Part shown: one piece after another, positions 27,593 through 35,972 of the stretch
Layout of the letters: every line of letters begins with the position of its first letter
Position numbering within the stretch: the first letter of the stretch is position 1
Source: Nocardia carnea
GTDB taxonomy: Bacteria > Actinomycetota > Actinomycetes > Mycobacteriales > Mycobacteriaceae
Direction of reading: 5' to 3'
DNA: 64,000 nt
Assembly (NCBI RefSeq): GCF_029869215.1
Contig: NZ_JARWPM010000198.1
Location: forward strand, 1-64,000
Translations under genes and position numbers: made by a program
The notes under the pieces: model-generated
What the model was told of the DNA's origin: nothing
The model's database searches: none
The model's input: the letters and a program-made list of their open reading frames with translations, nothing else

Positions 27593-29036
27593 TCAGGGTG
27601 CGACAGGTGCCGGTTCCGCGGCAGCAGCGGCGACGGGGCGCCGACCGAAGTACAACAGTCCGGCGGCAAGGGCGCCGACGAACAGGGCGAGCATGCCGGC
27701 GAGCAGCCAGCCGACACCGAAGTTGGCGATGATGGGAATCGCGCCGGCCGTGACGAGACCGCCGCCGAAGAACGGTTCCATGATCAGCTGTTTGTACCCG
27801 AATGCCTGGTATGCCGGGGTTTTCAGATCAGGGTCGACAACCCGCAGCAGGATCAGCCCGGTGGAGGTCACACCCATGGCCTGACCGACATCGGCGATTC
27901 CCCGCTCGAACCAGAAATCCGGCAACATCCGACGCGCCAGGAAAATGAAGGCACCGGCCGTCCACACCAGCCCGGTCACGGCCAACAGGATGAACGGCCC
28001 CATATTCGCCGCGATCGCCGTCAGCGACAAGGTGCCCAAGGCAGCGATCACCAGCACATCGAGGCTGAAACCCTGCAAGCGCTCGATCATCTGCACATCC
28101 ACGATCTCTTCGCGATCGAATGCCTGGATCAAGCCTTGCACGATGATGCCGCCGATCATGGCAATCGGGAACAGCGGCACGTGCGCGAAGAGTTCGAAAC
28201 TGTCGGCCCACAGCTTCGATTCCACCCACTGCAGCCCGGTCAGCATCAGCCACCCGATCAGAACTGCCACCGCCAGCAACCCGAAGTGCAGGGTCAGCGG
28301 CTCGATCGACGAGGGATTCACCGTCAATGTGCCCGCGGAACGACGCCGCTCCTTCTCCACCAGTCCCGCACGCTCGGCCACCGAAGGCTGCGCGTCCGCG
28401 CGCAGTTCGGTGGTTTTGCCGGTGCGCACACCCCAGTTGATCAACGCGATCCCGCAGATGATGCCGGACAGAACGCCCACCGTGGCCAGCCCCAGTGCCA
28501 GGTCTTGCCCCTCGGGGAAGCCGAATTCCTCGAACGTGCCGGCCATACCCGCGGCGGTGCCGTGTCCGCCTTCGAACCCGATCTCGATCAGCGTGCCGGC
28601 CATCGCCGGCAGCCCGAACACCGGCCCGAGCACCAGAATCGCCAGCAGCAGCCCGAACACGTATTGACCGCTGGCCACCGTCATGCCGAACGTGATCTGC
28701 GGCCCGGCCACCCGGAACGCCTCGCGCGGCGACGGCAGCTTGTGCCCCATCAACAGACCGGCGAACACCAGCGAGATCAACAGGCCCGGGAGGGTCTTCC
28801 ACACTTCGATGATCTCCGGGGTCATCAGCCCCGATTCGGCGAACCGGTCGGTGCCGAACAGTCCGGAGATCCGGCCGAATACATCCGGCCCGATCAGCAG
28901 GGCCCAGTGCCCCGCCGATGATCGAACTGGGAATGAACAACTTCTGCGCCAATCGCCACTTGACCCTGATGATTTTGGCGATCAACATCATCACGCCCAG
29001 CAACAACAGTGCGAAGCCAATTGCGTTGGGAGACAT
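27593..29036 (-). pseudogene. gltS: GltS-type sodium/glutamate symporter, frameshifted
   Basis: The N-terminal frame (from MSPNAIGFALLLLG at 29036 through LFIPSSIIGGAL) and the downstream frame (LLIGPDVFG, then WKTLPGLLISLVFAGLLMG to the C-terminus at 27593) fit together as one ~480-residue GltS-like transporter with about ten spans. Key stretches include FGMTVASGQYVFG, FEGGHGTAAG and DVGQAMGVTSTGL. They are in different frames because of one extra G in CTGGGCCCTG near 28905. A single indel in a G/C run could be a sequencing error; if real, the gene is inactive. Apart from this the frame is open and well conserved. Confidence 0.85.
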
Positions 29037-29115
29037 ACCCACCTACTTCCGTCGTCGCGACACCGACCACATCCCCCCGCAGAACCTGCCGCTGGGTGTG
29101 ATGAGCGGAGTAAAC

Positions 29116-29135
29116 GTACCGTTAGTTGACGGTAC
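29116..29135. promoter_or_regulatory. Inverted repeat upstream of gltS
   Basis: GTACCGT and ACGGTAC form a perfect 7-bp inverted repeat with a 6-bp spacer, about 80 bp upstream of the symporter start, in locally AT-rich DNA. It looks like an operator. The regulator is not encoded next to it. Confidence 0.5.
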
Positions 29136-29606
29136 AATAAAGATTGGTCCGTCGCTTGTGAACCGCTCCCCCTGATGGAGATACCTGTCGAGGCGGCGAT
29201 AGATGAGCCGTTCCGCGAACAATGGACACCAATACAGCCGAGGCCGGCAGTCGATCACTGCCAGCCCGAGTCGGCGAGCACACGGTGCCGCACTACTGCG
29301 GCCACTGCAGCGTTCGGGGGCGGGTTTTTCGGGGTTGCGCCCGGCTGCCCGGTGAGGCAGGCTCGGCGCTGGTGTGCCGGGAAGTCTGGTCGGCACCGGT
29401 CCGGCGTGGATCGGGTATGGTCTGACGATCGGGTGAATTCTGCGAAAATCAGCCCTGGCACGCACCGCGTTTCGCGAGCCCACTGCGCTACAGGCGTTCA
29501 CCCCAGGTCCAGGCCTACTGGCCAGCGGCACATGAACACCGCGATGGCTCGCACCGCCTTGGCGGCCACCACCGCGTACGTGACGGCACTGCCGCTCCGG
29601 GCACGA
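29136..29606. other. Intergenic region without supported gene
   Basis: No frame here has an RBS and family resemblance. A short plus-strand frame begins at an ATG at 29532 (MNTAMARTALAATTAYV), about 135 bp after hairpin copy C, but it runs into the repeat and G/C-rich segment and cannot be followed. Confidence 0.45.
29376..29395 (+). ncRNA. Conserved hairpin motif, copy C (orphan)
   Basis: GCCGGGAAGTCTGGTCGGCA, identical over 20 bases to the nhaA-leader copy. Here the stem extends to 6 bp (GTGCCG/CGGCAC, 29374-29396). No intact transporter gene follows; the sequence downstream enters a disrupted region, so its target gene may have been lost or is misassembled. Confidence 0.4.
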
Positions 29607-29671
29607 ATCCCCGTGTTGCGGCGACTGGTAACCCACAAGCGGTTTCCGCCGTTCCGCGCTTGGCATGCGCG

Positions 29672-29765
29672 GCCCCCCCCCGCCCCGCGCGGGGGTGTTT
29701 AACCCCCGGGGGGGGGCCCGGGGCGAACCGGGGGCCCGGCGGGGGCCGGGCCCCCGGGGCGGGCC
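29672..29765. repeat. G/C homopolymer-rich low-complexity tract
   Basis: Runs of C and G up to 9 bases with almost no A or T, like the first 125 bases of the window. It lies between the two repeat units. Either a genuine G-rich tract or an unreliable assembly join. Confidence 0.6.
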
Positions 29766-29772
29766 GGGCGCC

Positions 29773-29866
29773 GAAACTGGCGGCCTCGGTGACCGCGCCC
29801 ACCGCCGAGGTGGCATCGTCGAGGACGAGGATCCGCGGCCGGGCCAGCAGCGCCCGGGCCACCAAC
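29773..29866 (-). pseudogene. ABC-exporter ATPase fragment
   Basis: The minus strand reads VARALLARPRILVLDDATSAV, the segment after the signature motif through Walker B and D-loop of ABC exporter ATPases. Only ~30 residues remain; both flanks are repeat or G/C tract. It may be a real remnant or a chimeric assembly piece. Confidence 0.55.
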
Positions 29867-29948
29867 CCCCGTGTGGGGGCGACTGTAAACCCACACGCGG
29901 TTCCCGCCGTCCCGCGCTTGGCTTGCGCGGCCGCACCCGGCCGCGCGC

Positions 29949-31109
29949 GTGTCTGTTCACGCAGCGGGGTGGCCTCGTCAGCTACCGGCTGCCGCTGCGG
30001 ATCCGGGCACCGCGACGCTGGTGGTGCACACGGGATACAGTTCCTATCCGCCGCGGGCGCAACGCGTCGATCTGCGGGTATCCCGGCCAAACGTCCCGGT
30101 GGTCTACGTCGATGGGTACCCCGCTTCGTGGGGATGGGGCATCACCCGGATCACGATCACGGCCGGAGAGCACCTCGTCGCAGTGGCCGGCAGCCACTCG
30201 CGCTGCTATCGCCGCCTCCACCTCGTAGAAGACGAGACGGTCACCTTGTACTACTCGAGCGTCCTCGGCTCCGGAGCGCACCGGTTCCGGGAGCCGGACG
30301 CGGACGTGCACGAGGGCGTGTGGCTCGGCACCGTCCCGCCGGCGAAATTCACTGCCGCGGACCGTCGGGTCACCGCGGTGGTGCGGGCGGTCCTGGCCTG
30401 CGTCGCAGCGCTGGCCCTGCTGGGTATCACCGCGGAACTACTGGACTCCCCGCTCGAGGACCTGGTCTCGACCGGTGCGCTATTCACCTACGGTGCGATC
30501 GGATCGGGCGTCTGCGGTGGCCTGATACTCGTCGCCGGTGCGGTTGCCGATGCGCTCCGGTCACCCGCTCCACAACCGCCGGTCGACCCTCCGGACCCAT
30601 CGACCCCGCCGGATGTGCGCGTCATCGACTACGACGAGTCCGCGACTCCCCGTCCCGCACCGGGATGGTCCGCGCTCTGCTTGCACCTCCGCTACGAATT
30701 GACCGCCCACACCCCCGAAGAACTGGCCACCGCAGCCGGACGCGAAGGACGGCGACTGAACCCCCTGCAGCGTTGGCGCGTCATCCGCATCGGCGAAGCC
30801 GAGGTACCCGGCGGACGTCCCTGGATACCGCCGCCGGACGTCGCCATCGACGGCGTTGCCATCCCCGCCGGCTGGACACGGATGTGGATACAACTCGCCC
30901 CCGGCACCCATCACATCTCGATCGCACTCGACGCACCCCGGCCCGAAACCGGGCCGACGACAAAAATCGACCTTACCGACGCCCGGCAACAGCACACCGT
31001 CGTTCTGCGTACCGGCGAAACCCACCACCTCGCCGGCCTGGCGACCATCCACGCCCTACCCAGACCCGAGCATCGAGAAATGGCGAAATACCATGCCCGG
31101 CTCAGCTGA
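29949..31109 (+). CDS. Membrane protein with two PEGA-like domains, unknown
   Basis: Up to 386 residues. Two similar short beta-rich segments (NVPVVYVDGYPASWGWGITRITI and, near the C-terminus, DVAIDGVAIPAGWTRMWIQL followed by GTHHISIAL) resemble PEGA-like surface modules. Between them are two hydrophobic helices (VVRAVLACVAALALLGITA and GAIGSGVCGGLILVAGAVA) and a proline-rich linker. No function is known. The N-terminus is uncertain: the GTG at 29949 is next to the repeat, and the true start may be further in, near TLVVHTGYSSY. Confidence 0.6.
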   Translation: MSVHAAGWPRQLPAAAADPGTATLVVHTGYSSYPPRAQRVDLRVSRPNVPVVYVDGYPASWGWGITRITITAGEHLVAVAGSHSRCYRRLHLVEDETVTLYYSSVLGSGAHRFREPDADVHEGVWLGTVPPAKFTAADRRVTAVVRAVLACVAALALLGITAELLDSPLEDLVSTGALFTYGAIGSGVCGGLILVAGAVADALRSPAPQPPVDPPDPSTPPDVRVIDYDESATPRPAPGWSALCLHLRYELTAHTPEELATAAGREGRRLNPLQRWRVIRIGEAEVPGGRPWIPPPDVAIDGVAIPAGWTRMWIQLAPGTHHISIALDAPRPETGPTTKIDLTDARQQHTVVLRTGETHHLAGLATIHALPRPEHREMAKYHARLS

Positions 31110-31119
31110 AACTCCCGAG

Positions 31120-31540
31120 GCGCTGGGCGAGCGCGATGAAACCGGTGACGTCGGTGATGATGGTGAGTGCTGAAGTCCGCGAGCTCGCTGGTCCGCAGCC
31201 GGCTCACCGCGAGCCGCGGACCCGTGCGCCCGGGCGGCCATGGCGCCGAGAACCTCCATATAGGCGGCAGGACACCGCCCCCAAGGACCCGTCGGTGGTG
31301 GTGAACTCGAAGCTGAAGAACGAGCAGCAACTCGACTCCCAGGCCGCCGGATCCAGGACAACCGGTTCGGCGTCGCCAGTGAGCGGGGTTCCAGCCGCTG
31401 ACGAAGAACCGGGCGAACTCGGCGGTTCGGATCGACTGCTTCGCGGTGAGCAGCGTGCGGACATCCCGCACCCCGTTCGTCGGGCACTGGAGGTTGTCAT
31501 TTTCGACGGTAAGCCTGTACTGCGGTACAGGATGCAATCC
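31120..31540 (-). pseudogene. Frameshifted small regulator-associated protein
   Basis: Three minus-strand frames join into one small protein: RTLLTAKQSIRTAEFARFF in the first, LDPAAWESSCCSFFSFEFTT in the second, and AYMEVLGAMAARA in the third. This order (xxTAExPxRxxEFxxLF, then ESxCCxFFxFxF, then VxVLxALAxRA) recalls small actinobacterial proteins often found beside MerR/ArsR-type regulators. Two frameshifts make it a pseudogene unless the sequence is wrong at both places. Confidence 0.5.
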
Positions 31541-31731
31541 CGCATACCGTCGTCAGACGGTCTGTGTTACTACGGGTAGTCCGGCGAGGCTCCATTCGAG
31601 CAGGCCTGCACGGCCGGAGTGACCTCTGCGAGGCGGTGGGGCGGGGCTGCCGACAGAAACCCCAGCTGGGGAGAGCGCGTTCGGGCGCGGTTTCGACCGT
31701 TCCGAGCCGAGTTCCCAGTTACGCTGGCTTA

Positions 31732-32601
31732 ATGGGGGATAGCGAATTATCCAGCGCCACAGACGCGACGGAGCTCAGGCAACCGCGCGCAGGGGACGAG
31801 ACCGTAAAGGTCATGATCACCGTCAAGACCTACCCGAACCCGAGCGACACATACGGCGAGACCGTCTGCGTGGCGGGAGTCAGGCTCGACCGGGAGCGCC
31901 CCGAGTGGATCCGTCTGTACCCGGTGAAGTTCCGCAACGAAGACTTCGACAAACAGTTCAAGAAGTACGAAATCCTGCTTCTCAACGGCACGTACAGACA
32001 GCCCAATGACAACCGCCCCGAGTCGTTCCGCCCTCGCCAAGAAGAGCTGGAACACATAGAGCTGCTGGACACAAGCAGCAATTGGCAGCGGCGCCGGATG
32101 AATCTCGACGGTCTCATCGGCGCCGCTACCATGTGCGGGCTCCTCGCACAAAACCCGATCGGGGGCATGGGCACCCCGTCACCGTCGCTCGGACTCATCA
32201 AACCGACCGACGTCGAGGTCAGCGTCGTCCCCGGAGAACCCTGGTCCGCAGCGGAACAAGCGAAGATCGACAAGTCGTCGGCGCCGGACCTGTTCGGCAC
32301 CTCACTCAGGCCACTGGAACCCGCACCATTCGCTGTCCGATACAAGTACCGCTGCGAATCGTCGAAGTGCCGCGGCCACAACCAGAAAGTGCTCGACTGG
32401 GAGGCAGGACAGGCCAGCCGACGCTGGCTGAAGTCCTACGGTGCCCTCCGAGCGCAGAAGATGCTCCTCGGGAAGTGGCGCGACACCATGCTCGCACCTG
32501 ACCGCGATGTTCACTTCTACGTCGGCAACCAGAACCAGCACCGCCGATCCTTCTCCGTACTCGGCGTCTGGTACCCAAAAACCGAACTCGCCTTGTTCTA
32601 G
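31732..32601 (+). CDS. Conserved protein paired with DUF488, 289 aa
   Basis: I recognise no named domain. The protein begins with a strand-rich segment (VKVMITVKTYPNPS, then ETVCVAGVRLD and EWIRLYPVKFR), and the C-terminal half contains a CxxxxCxGHNQKVLDWE motif that could bind metal or nucleic acid. The ATG at 31732 lacks an RBS but is preceded by a TACGCT-like -10 box, so the mRNA may be leaderless. It converges on, and shares its TAG stop with, a DUF488 gene (CTAG at 32598-32601). Confidence 0.75.
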   Translation: MGDSELSSATDATELRQPRAGDETVKVMITVKTYPNPSDTYGETVCVAGVRLDRERPEWIRLYPVKFRNEDFDKQFKKYEILLLNGTYRQPNDNRPESFRPRQEELEHIELLDTSSNWQRRRMNLDGLIGAATMCGLLAQNPIGGMGTPSPSLGLIKPTDVEVSVVPGEPWSAAEQAKIDKSSAPDLFGTSLRPLEPAPFAVRYKYRCESSKCRGHNQKVLDWEAGQASRRWLKSYGALRAQKMLLGKWRDTMLAPDRDVHFYVGNQNQHRRSFSVLGVWYPKTELALF

Positions 32602-33071
32602 ACGTGCACCACCGCAGCCTTGGGCCGGGCTTCAAGCAGCCGATGCACCACCATGTCACGATGGCACTCGGCATGATCGTGCTCGAAACACAGCAGCGCC
32701 ACCACACCACCGTCGAGAAGCTCGCACACGTGCGCAAGAGCATCGGCCGCTGCGGCACTATCGAGTACGTCGTGATACCGGGCGCGAGATTCCGGCTCAC
32801 CGGCACGGAAACCATCCCGATTGTTCTTCGGATTGCCGAGCGCACGGTGGTGGACGTAACCGATGCCCACCACATCAAGAGCCTCGGCGAGCTTCGTCTT
32901 CGACAGCCCAGGTTTGCGGCTCAGCGGAGTCAGGCGTACATCGACGAGCACCTGGACGTCTTGCTCGACGAGCTGGGCGACGAGATCGTCGATGGTTTTC
33001 CCTTCGTAGCCGATGCTGACAAGGGTTCCTTCGGCGGCGTCGCCATCGGCGGCAGTGTCAGGGGCTCCCAT
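32598..33071 (-). CDS. DUF488 domain protein
   Basis: 157 residues containing the DUF488 pattern: TLVSIGYEGKTIDDLV, VLVDVRLTPLSRKPG, a YVHHRALGNPK segment and VALLCFEHDHAECHRDMV near the C-terminus (conserved Cys and His). DUF488 function is not established. The stop codon overlaps that of the convergent neighbour, an arrangement that could allow antisense interference between the two transcripts. Confidence 0.88.
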   Translation of the reverse strand: MGAPDTAADGDAAEGTLVSIGYEGKTIDDLVAQLVEQDVQVLVDVRLTPLSRKPGLSKTKLAEALDVVGIGYVHHRALGNPKNNRDGFRAGEPESRARYHDVLDSAAAADALAHVCELLDGGVVALLCFEHDHAECHRDMVVHRLLEARPKAAVVHV

Positions 33072-33463
33072 AAGTTCCTATGGTGCACCAACCACTGCGA
33101 TGTAGCGCGATGGACCCACAGGTGCACGCACGAATCACGACCACAGCTCAGTCCGAGTCCGACCAGCCGTGTGCGCTGAGTCTCGCGGTGACGGCAGAGA
33201 TGCCCGAGCAGACACATTCGACGCGCGCAGCGATATTTCGGACTTGCCTCGTCCCGCCCCATCTCTGGCTGGCCGTCCAAGCCCGGCACGAAGGCGCGCT
33301 ACAGACACTGGCAGACCTACCCGACCTGCCACAATGACTCCCGGTCCCGGACATACACCCGGATCAGGTCACACAGTTTCACAGGCAGGACAACGACAGA
33401 ACCATCGTCAATACCATTTCAGTACCAAAACGGGGGGTAAACGGGGGGTTGGTCAAAATAAAA
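33072..33463. other. No gene seen; low-GC tail
   Basis: No supported coding frame. The last ~70 bases are unusually A-rich and contain a direct repeat AACGGGGGGT (near 33430 and 33440) just before a terminator hairpin. Confidence 0.45.
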
Positions 33464-33505
33464 CAGGTCAGGCCAGGTACTAAACCCGGCCTGACCTGGG
33501 GTTTT
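33464..33505. terminator. Rho-independent terminator
   Basis: An 11-bp perfect stem CAGGTCAGGCC / GGCCTGACCTG around a 13-nt loop is followed by GGGGTTTTAA on the plus strand and preceded by AAAATAAAA, giving T-tracts on both strands. The cleanest intrinsic terminator in the window. Confidence 0.75.
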
Positions 33506-33507
33506 AA

Positions 33508-33969
33508 GTGGACCTTGGGGGACCTTACTACAACCCTAAAAGCGCAGGTAGAAGCCCTGAAACGCAGGCGGAAGCCCTGGAAAACCTGATCCAGAAGCTA
33601 CCCGACCCCACAACATCGGCCCCACCGCCTGTGGTGAGAATCAGACCCCGGCGGGCACGGCAACTCGACGCCGATGAAGTCGCGGAGCTGATCACCGGCT
33701 ACCAGGCCGGAGCAACCGTGTATGAACTGGCTGCCCGATTCGGTATCGAACGGCGCACAGTCAGCAATATCCTCCACCGACACGAGGTACCGATGCGCCG
33801 CCGCGGGCTGTCCCCCGACCAGGTCGACACCGCCATCCATCTCTACAAGCTCGGCTGGTCACTCGCCCGGGTCGGCAACCATCTCGACGTCAACCACACC
33901 ACCGTCCTGACGGCACTTCGTCGGCGCGGAATACCCACGCGGGATCCTCATGGGAGAGCGCGAGTGTAA
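33508..33969 (+). CDS. Tandem HTH protein (recombinase-associated type)
   Basis: 153 residues with two successive helix-turn-helix units: [21 protein letters not shown] and [21 protein letters not shown], the latter followed by [11 protein letters not shown]. This tandem-HTH type is common in actinomycete accessory DNA and resembles the DNA-binding tails of resolvases. The N-terminal ~40 residues are encoded by an imperfect 20-21 bp tandem repeat (33543-33583) and may not be translated; a GTG near 33631 is an alternative start. Confidence 0.65.
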   Translation: MDLGGPYYNPKSAGRSPETQAEALENLIQKLPDPTTSAPPPVVRIRPRRARQLDADEVAELITGYQAGATVYELAARFGIERRTVSNILHRHEVPMRRRGLSPDQVDTAIHLYKLGWSLARVGNHLDVNHTTVLTALRRRGIPTRDPHGRARV

Positions 33970-34370
33970 TCGGTGGCTACGCTATCGCCTCGTAAGGAGA
34001 GGTGTTCCGAGACTGCGGCCCGGATGACCGGTCGGTGGCGGATCGTGGCGATGAGCCCCTGGGGTAGAGATGCCATCGGCCGATGGAGCCGGGCTTTATC
34101 GAATGAGACGCGGACGGCCCGGCCAGCTCCGATTCATCGCCGTCCGCGGCTGGTTCGACGGCCGCCGGGCCCCGCCGGAGCACGGCGACCGCCGACGAGA
34201 AACCAGAACAGGCGGCTGGCCGAACCACCACCAGGCCGACCCGCTACACCGGGCGCTGTCATCGAAACAGATGTAGCGCCGGACTGCCGTGGCGGGAGAG
34301 ACTTTCGGCGTGACCGGCACTGAGGGGCTGGTACTGCCCCACGACGCGCCGGAGCATCGCTTCATGAGGT
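33970..34370. other. Intergenic, no supported gene
   Basis: About 400 bp. A short minus-strand stretch near 33990-34060 reads ATIRHRPVIRAAVSEHLSL but has no start signal or complete frame. Otherwise nothing recognised. Confidence 0.4.
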
Positions 34371-35846
34371 ATGTCCGTGCACCACATGGCGAGCATCGGC
34401 CGTTGTATCCACTCGTCCCGGCGACGCGGCCCGCTGCGAGTCGGCCTGGATCTGTCGACCCTGGGGGCCGAGCCGCCCGATATCGCCGACTTCGTATCGG
34501 TGCTGCGACGGCGCCCGGAAATCGAGCCCGCGTTCCTCGTATTCGGCGAGCAACACGACGATCTGACCGAACCGTGGAGGCAGCGCCTCGATTGCGCGAT
34601 CGTGCATGTCGTGGACTATCACAGCTTCGGCGAACTGGAAAAGATCGCCGACGCGTCGCAGGTCTGGGTGACCACCTACACCGCAGGCGAGCAGACCTTC
34701 GGCGGCTGGTGCCCGTTCTTCGGCGTCTACGCCAACCTCGACGCCCTACAGTCGGCAGAATCCGACCTCACCGAGGAAGACCGCTACCGCGCCGCAGCGC
34801 TGGCGGCCGTGGCCCTCAAACTCGGGCTAGACGTTGTGGTGACCGAGGCGCCGACCGCGGGCCGACCCGAAGTCGCCGACAACGATATCGCCGCCATGAT
34901 CACCCCTCCCGACCTGCTACCGATATTCGGTCACTATCTGCGCATGACGGGAAACCTGAGCCTGCGGTACAACCGAACGGGCGTCATCGTCTACGACGAT
35001 CTGCGCGCCGGATCGGTCAGCGGGGTCTACCACATCGGGATCGAGAGCCACATCCCGCATCTTCGCCACCTGATGGTGGCCGCCCTGATGGGCAGGCACA
35101 CCGATGTCGTCTCCGACCTCGGCTCGATCTCGGCACGGGCCCAGCGCGCGCTGCGCGCGCTCGACGAGTTGCTGGCCGCACTGTCGACCCACAACGGGCC
35201 GCACACACCTACCGCCGATACCACCGAGCGGGTCAGCGAGGCATTCGACCGCGAACTGCTCTACCTGACCGCAGTATTCGACACATTCGGCCGACTGTTC
35301 AGACGGCTGCACGACGGCCGGGGACCGAAGAGGAACGAACCCAAGAGCCTGCACTCTCTGCCCCTAATCACCAGCCACATCGTCGAGAAATACGCCGCCG
35401 GTGAGATCGTGGACCGGATCGTCGAATACAGAACCTACGCCTACATCACCTCGACACTGCGCAACTACATCCATGAGGCCGTACTGCCGACTGGGCCGGT
35501 ACCGAGCCGTGGATACGGCAGCGCTACCACCATCGCCGTAAACCTCGACCTGCTCGACGACGTGAAACTCACCCAGCAACAGGTCGCCAAACTCGGCGTC
35601 TGGAAGGCCAGCACCACGGTCCTGTCGGCCGAACCGACGACCGTCGGCGACTTGGCCACCTTCGCGGTCACCTTGATGACCACGGCGCTCGCCTACGTCG
35701 ACACAGTGATCGAATTGATCCTGTTCCACCACCCCACCGACCCCACCGCAGACGCCCACCCACTCCTCGGATGCGCGCCAAAAGACCTCCATATACCCGA
35801 GCCACGCCCGGACGAATTGCTCATCCGCAGCTACTTCGGCTGGTAA
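34371..35846 (+). CDS. Unknown protein, ~490 aa
   Basis: No recognised family. The chain begins with a Rossmann-like alternation (PLRVGLDLSTLGAEPPDIADFVSVL, AFLVFGEQHDDL) and has a long acidic/helical middle (ERVSEAFDRELLYLTAVFDTFGRLFRRL) and no clear membrane span or signal peptide. Codon bias is strong throughout, so it is a real gene. Several starts are possible: ATG 34371, GTG 34377 (GAGG at a better distance) and ATG 34386. Confidence 0.7.
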   Translation: MSVHHMASIGRCIHSSRRRGPLRVGLDLSTLGAEPPDIADFVSVLRRRPEIEPAFLVFGEQHDDLTEPWRQRLDCAIVHVVDYHSFGELEKIADASQVWVTTYTAGEQTFGGWCPFFGVYANLDALQSAESDLTEEDRYRAAALAAVALKLGLDVVVTEAPTAGRPEVADNDIAAMITPPDLLPIFGHYLRMTGNLSLRYNRTGVIVYDDLRAGSVSGVYHIGIESHIPHLRHLMVAALMGRHTDVVSDLGSISARAQRALRALDELLAALSTHNGPHTPTADTTERVSEAFDRELLYLTAVFDTFGRLFRRLHDGRGPKRNEPKSLHSLPLITSHIVEKYAAGEIVDRIVEYRTYAYITSTLRNYIHEAVLPTGPVPSRGYGSATTIAVNLDLLDDVKLTQQQVAKLGVWKASTTVLSAEPTTVGDLATFAVTLMTTALAYVDTVIELILFHHPTDPTADAHPLLGCAPKDLHIPEPRPDELLIRSYFGW

Positions 35847-35972
35847 TCGGAGCAGCGAAACGGCCGGCGCCTGCCGCACGAAGGCCCACCGCTGGAACTC
35901 CTTGCGGGTACCCCTGGGCACTGTGACCCCGGTCCGCGAGAGTTGTCAGTGGCGCGGAATATCCTGTCGCGC

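Larger units (their letters stand above)
29607..29932. repeat. ~67-bp imperfect direct repeat, two units
   Basis: Unit 1 (29607-29673) and unit 2 (29865-29932) share about 85% of bases, including CGCGCTTGGC and TGCGCGGCC at their right ends and CCCGTGT at their left ends. They flank the G/C-rich stretch and an ABC-ATPase fragment. The units look like members of a dispersed repeat; unequal recombination between them could explain the scrambled content. Confidence 0.65.

Noticed and set aside
29660-31579. 639-aa plus-strand frame
   Set aside because: Very Arg/Pro-rich, spans repeat, G/C tract and the real membrane protein gene in a different frame.
33420-33590. CRISPR-like short repeats
   Set aside because: AACGGGGGGT and the 20-21 bp units each occur only twice, in tandem and without spacers.
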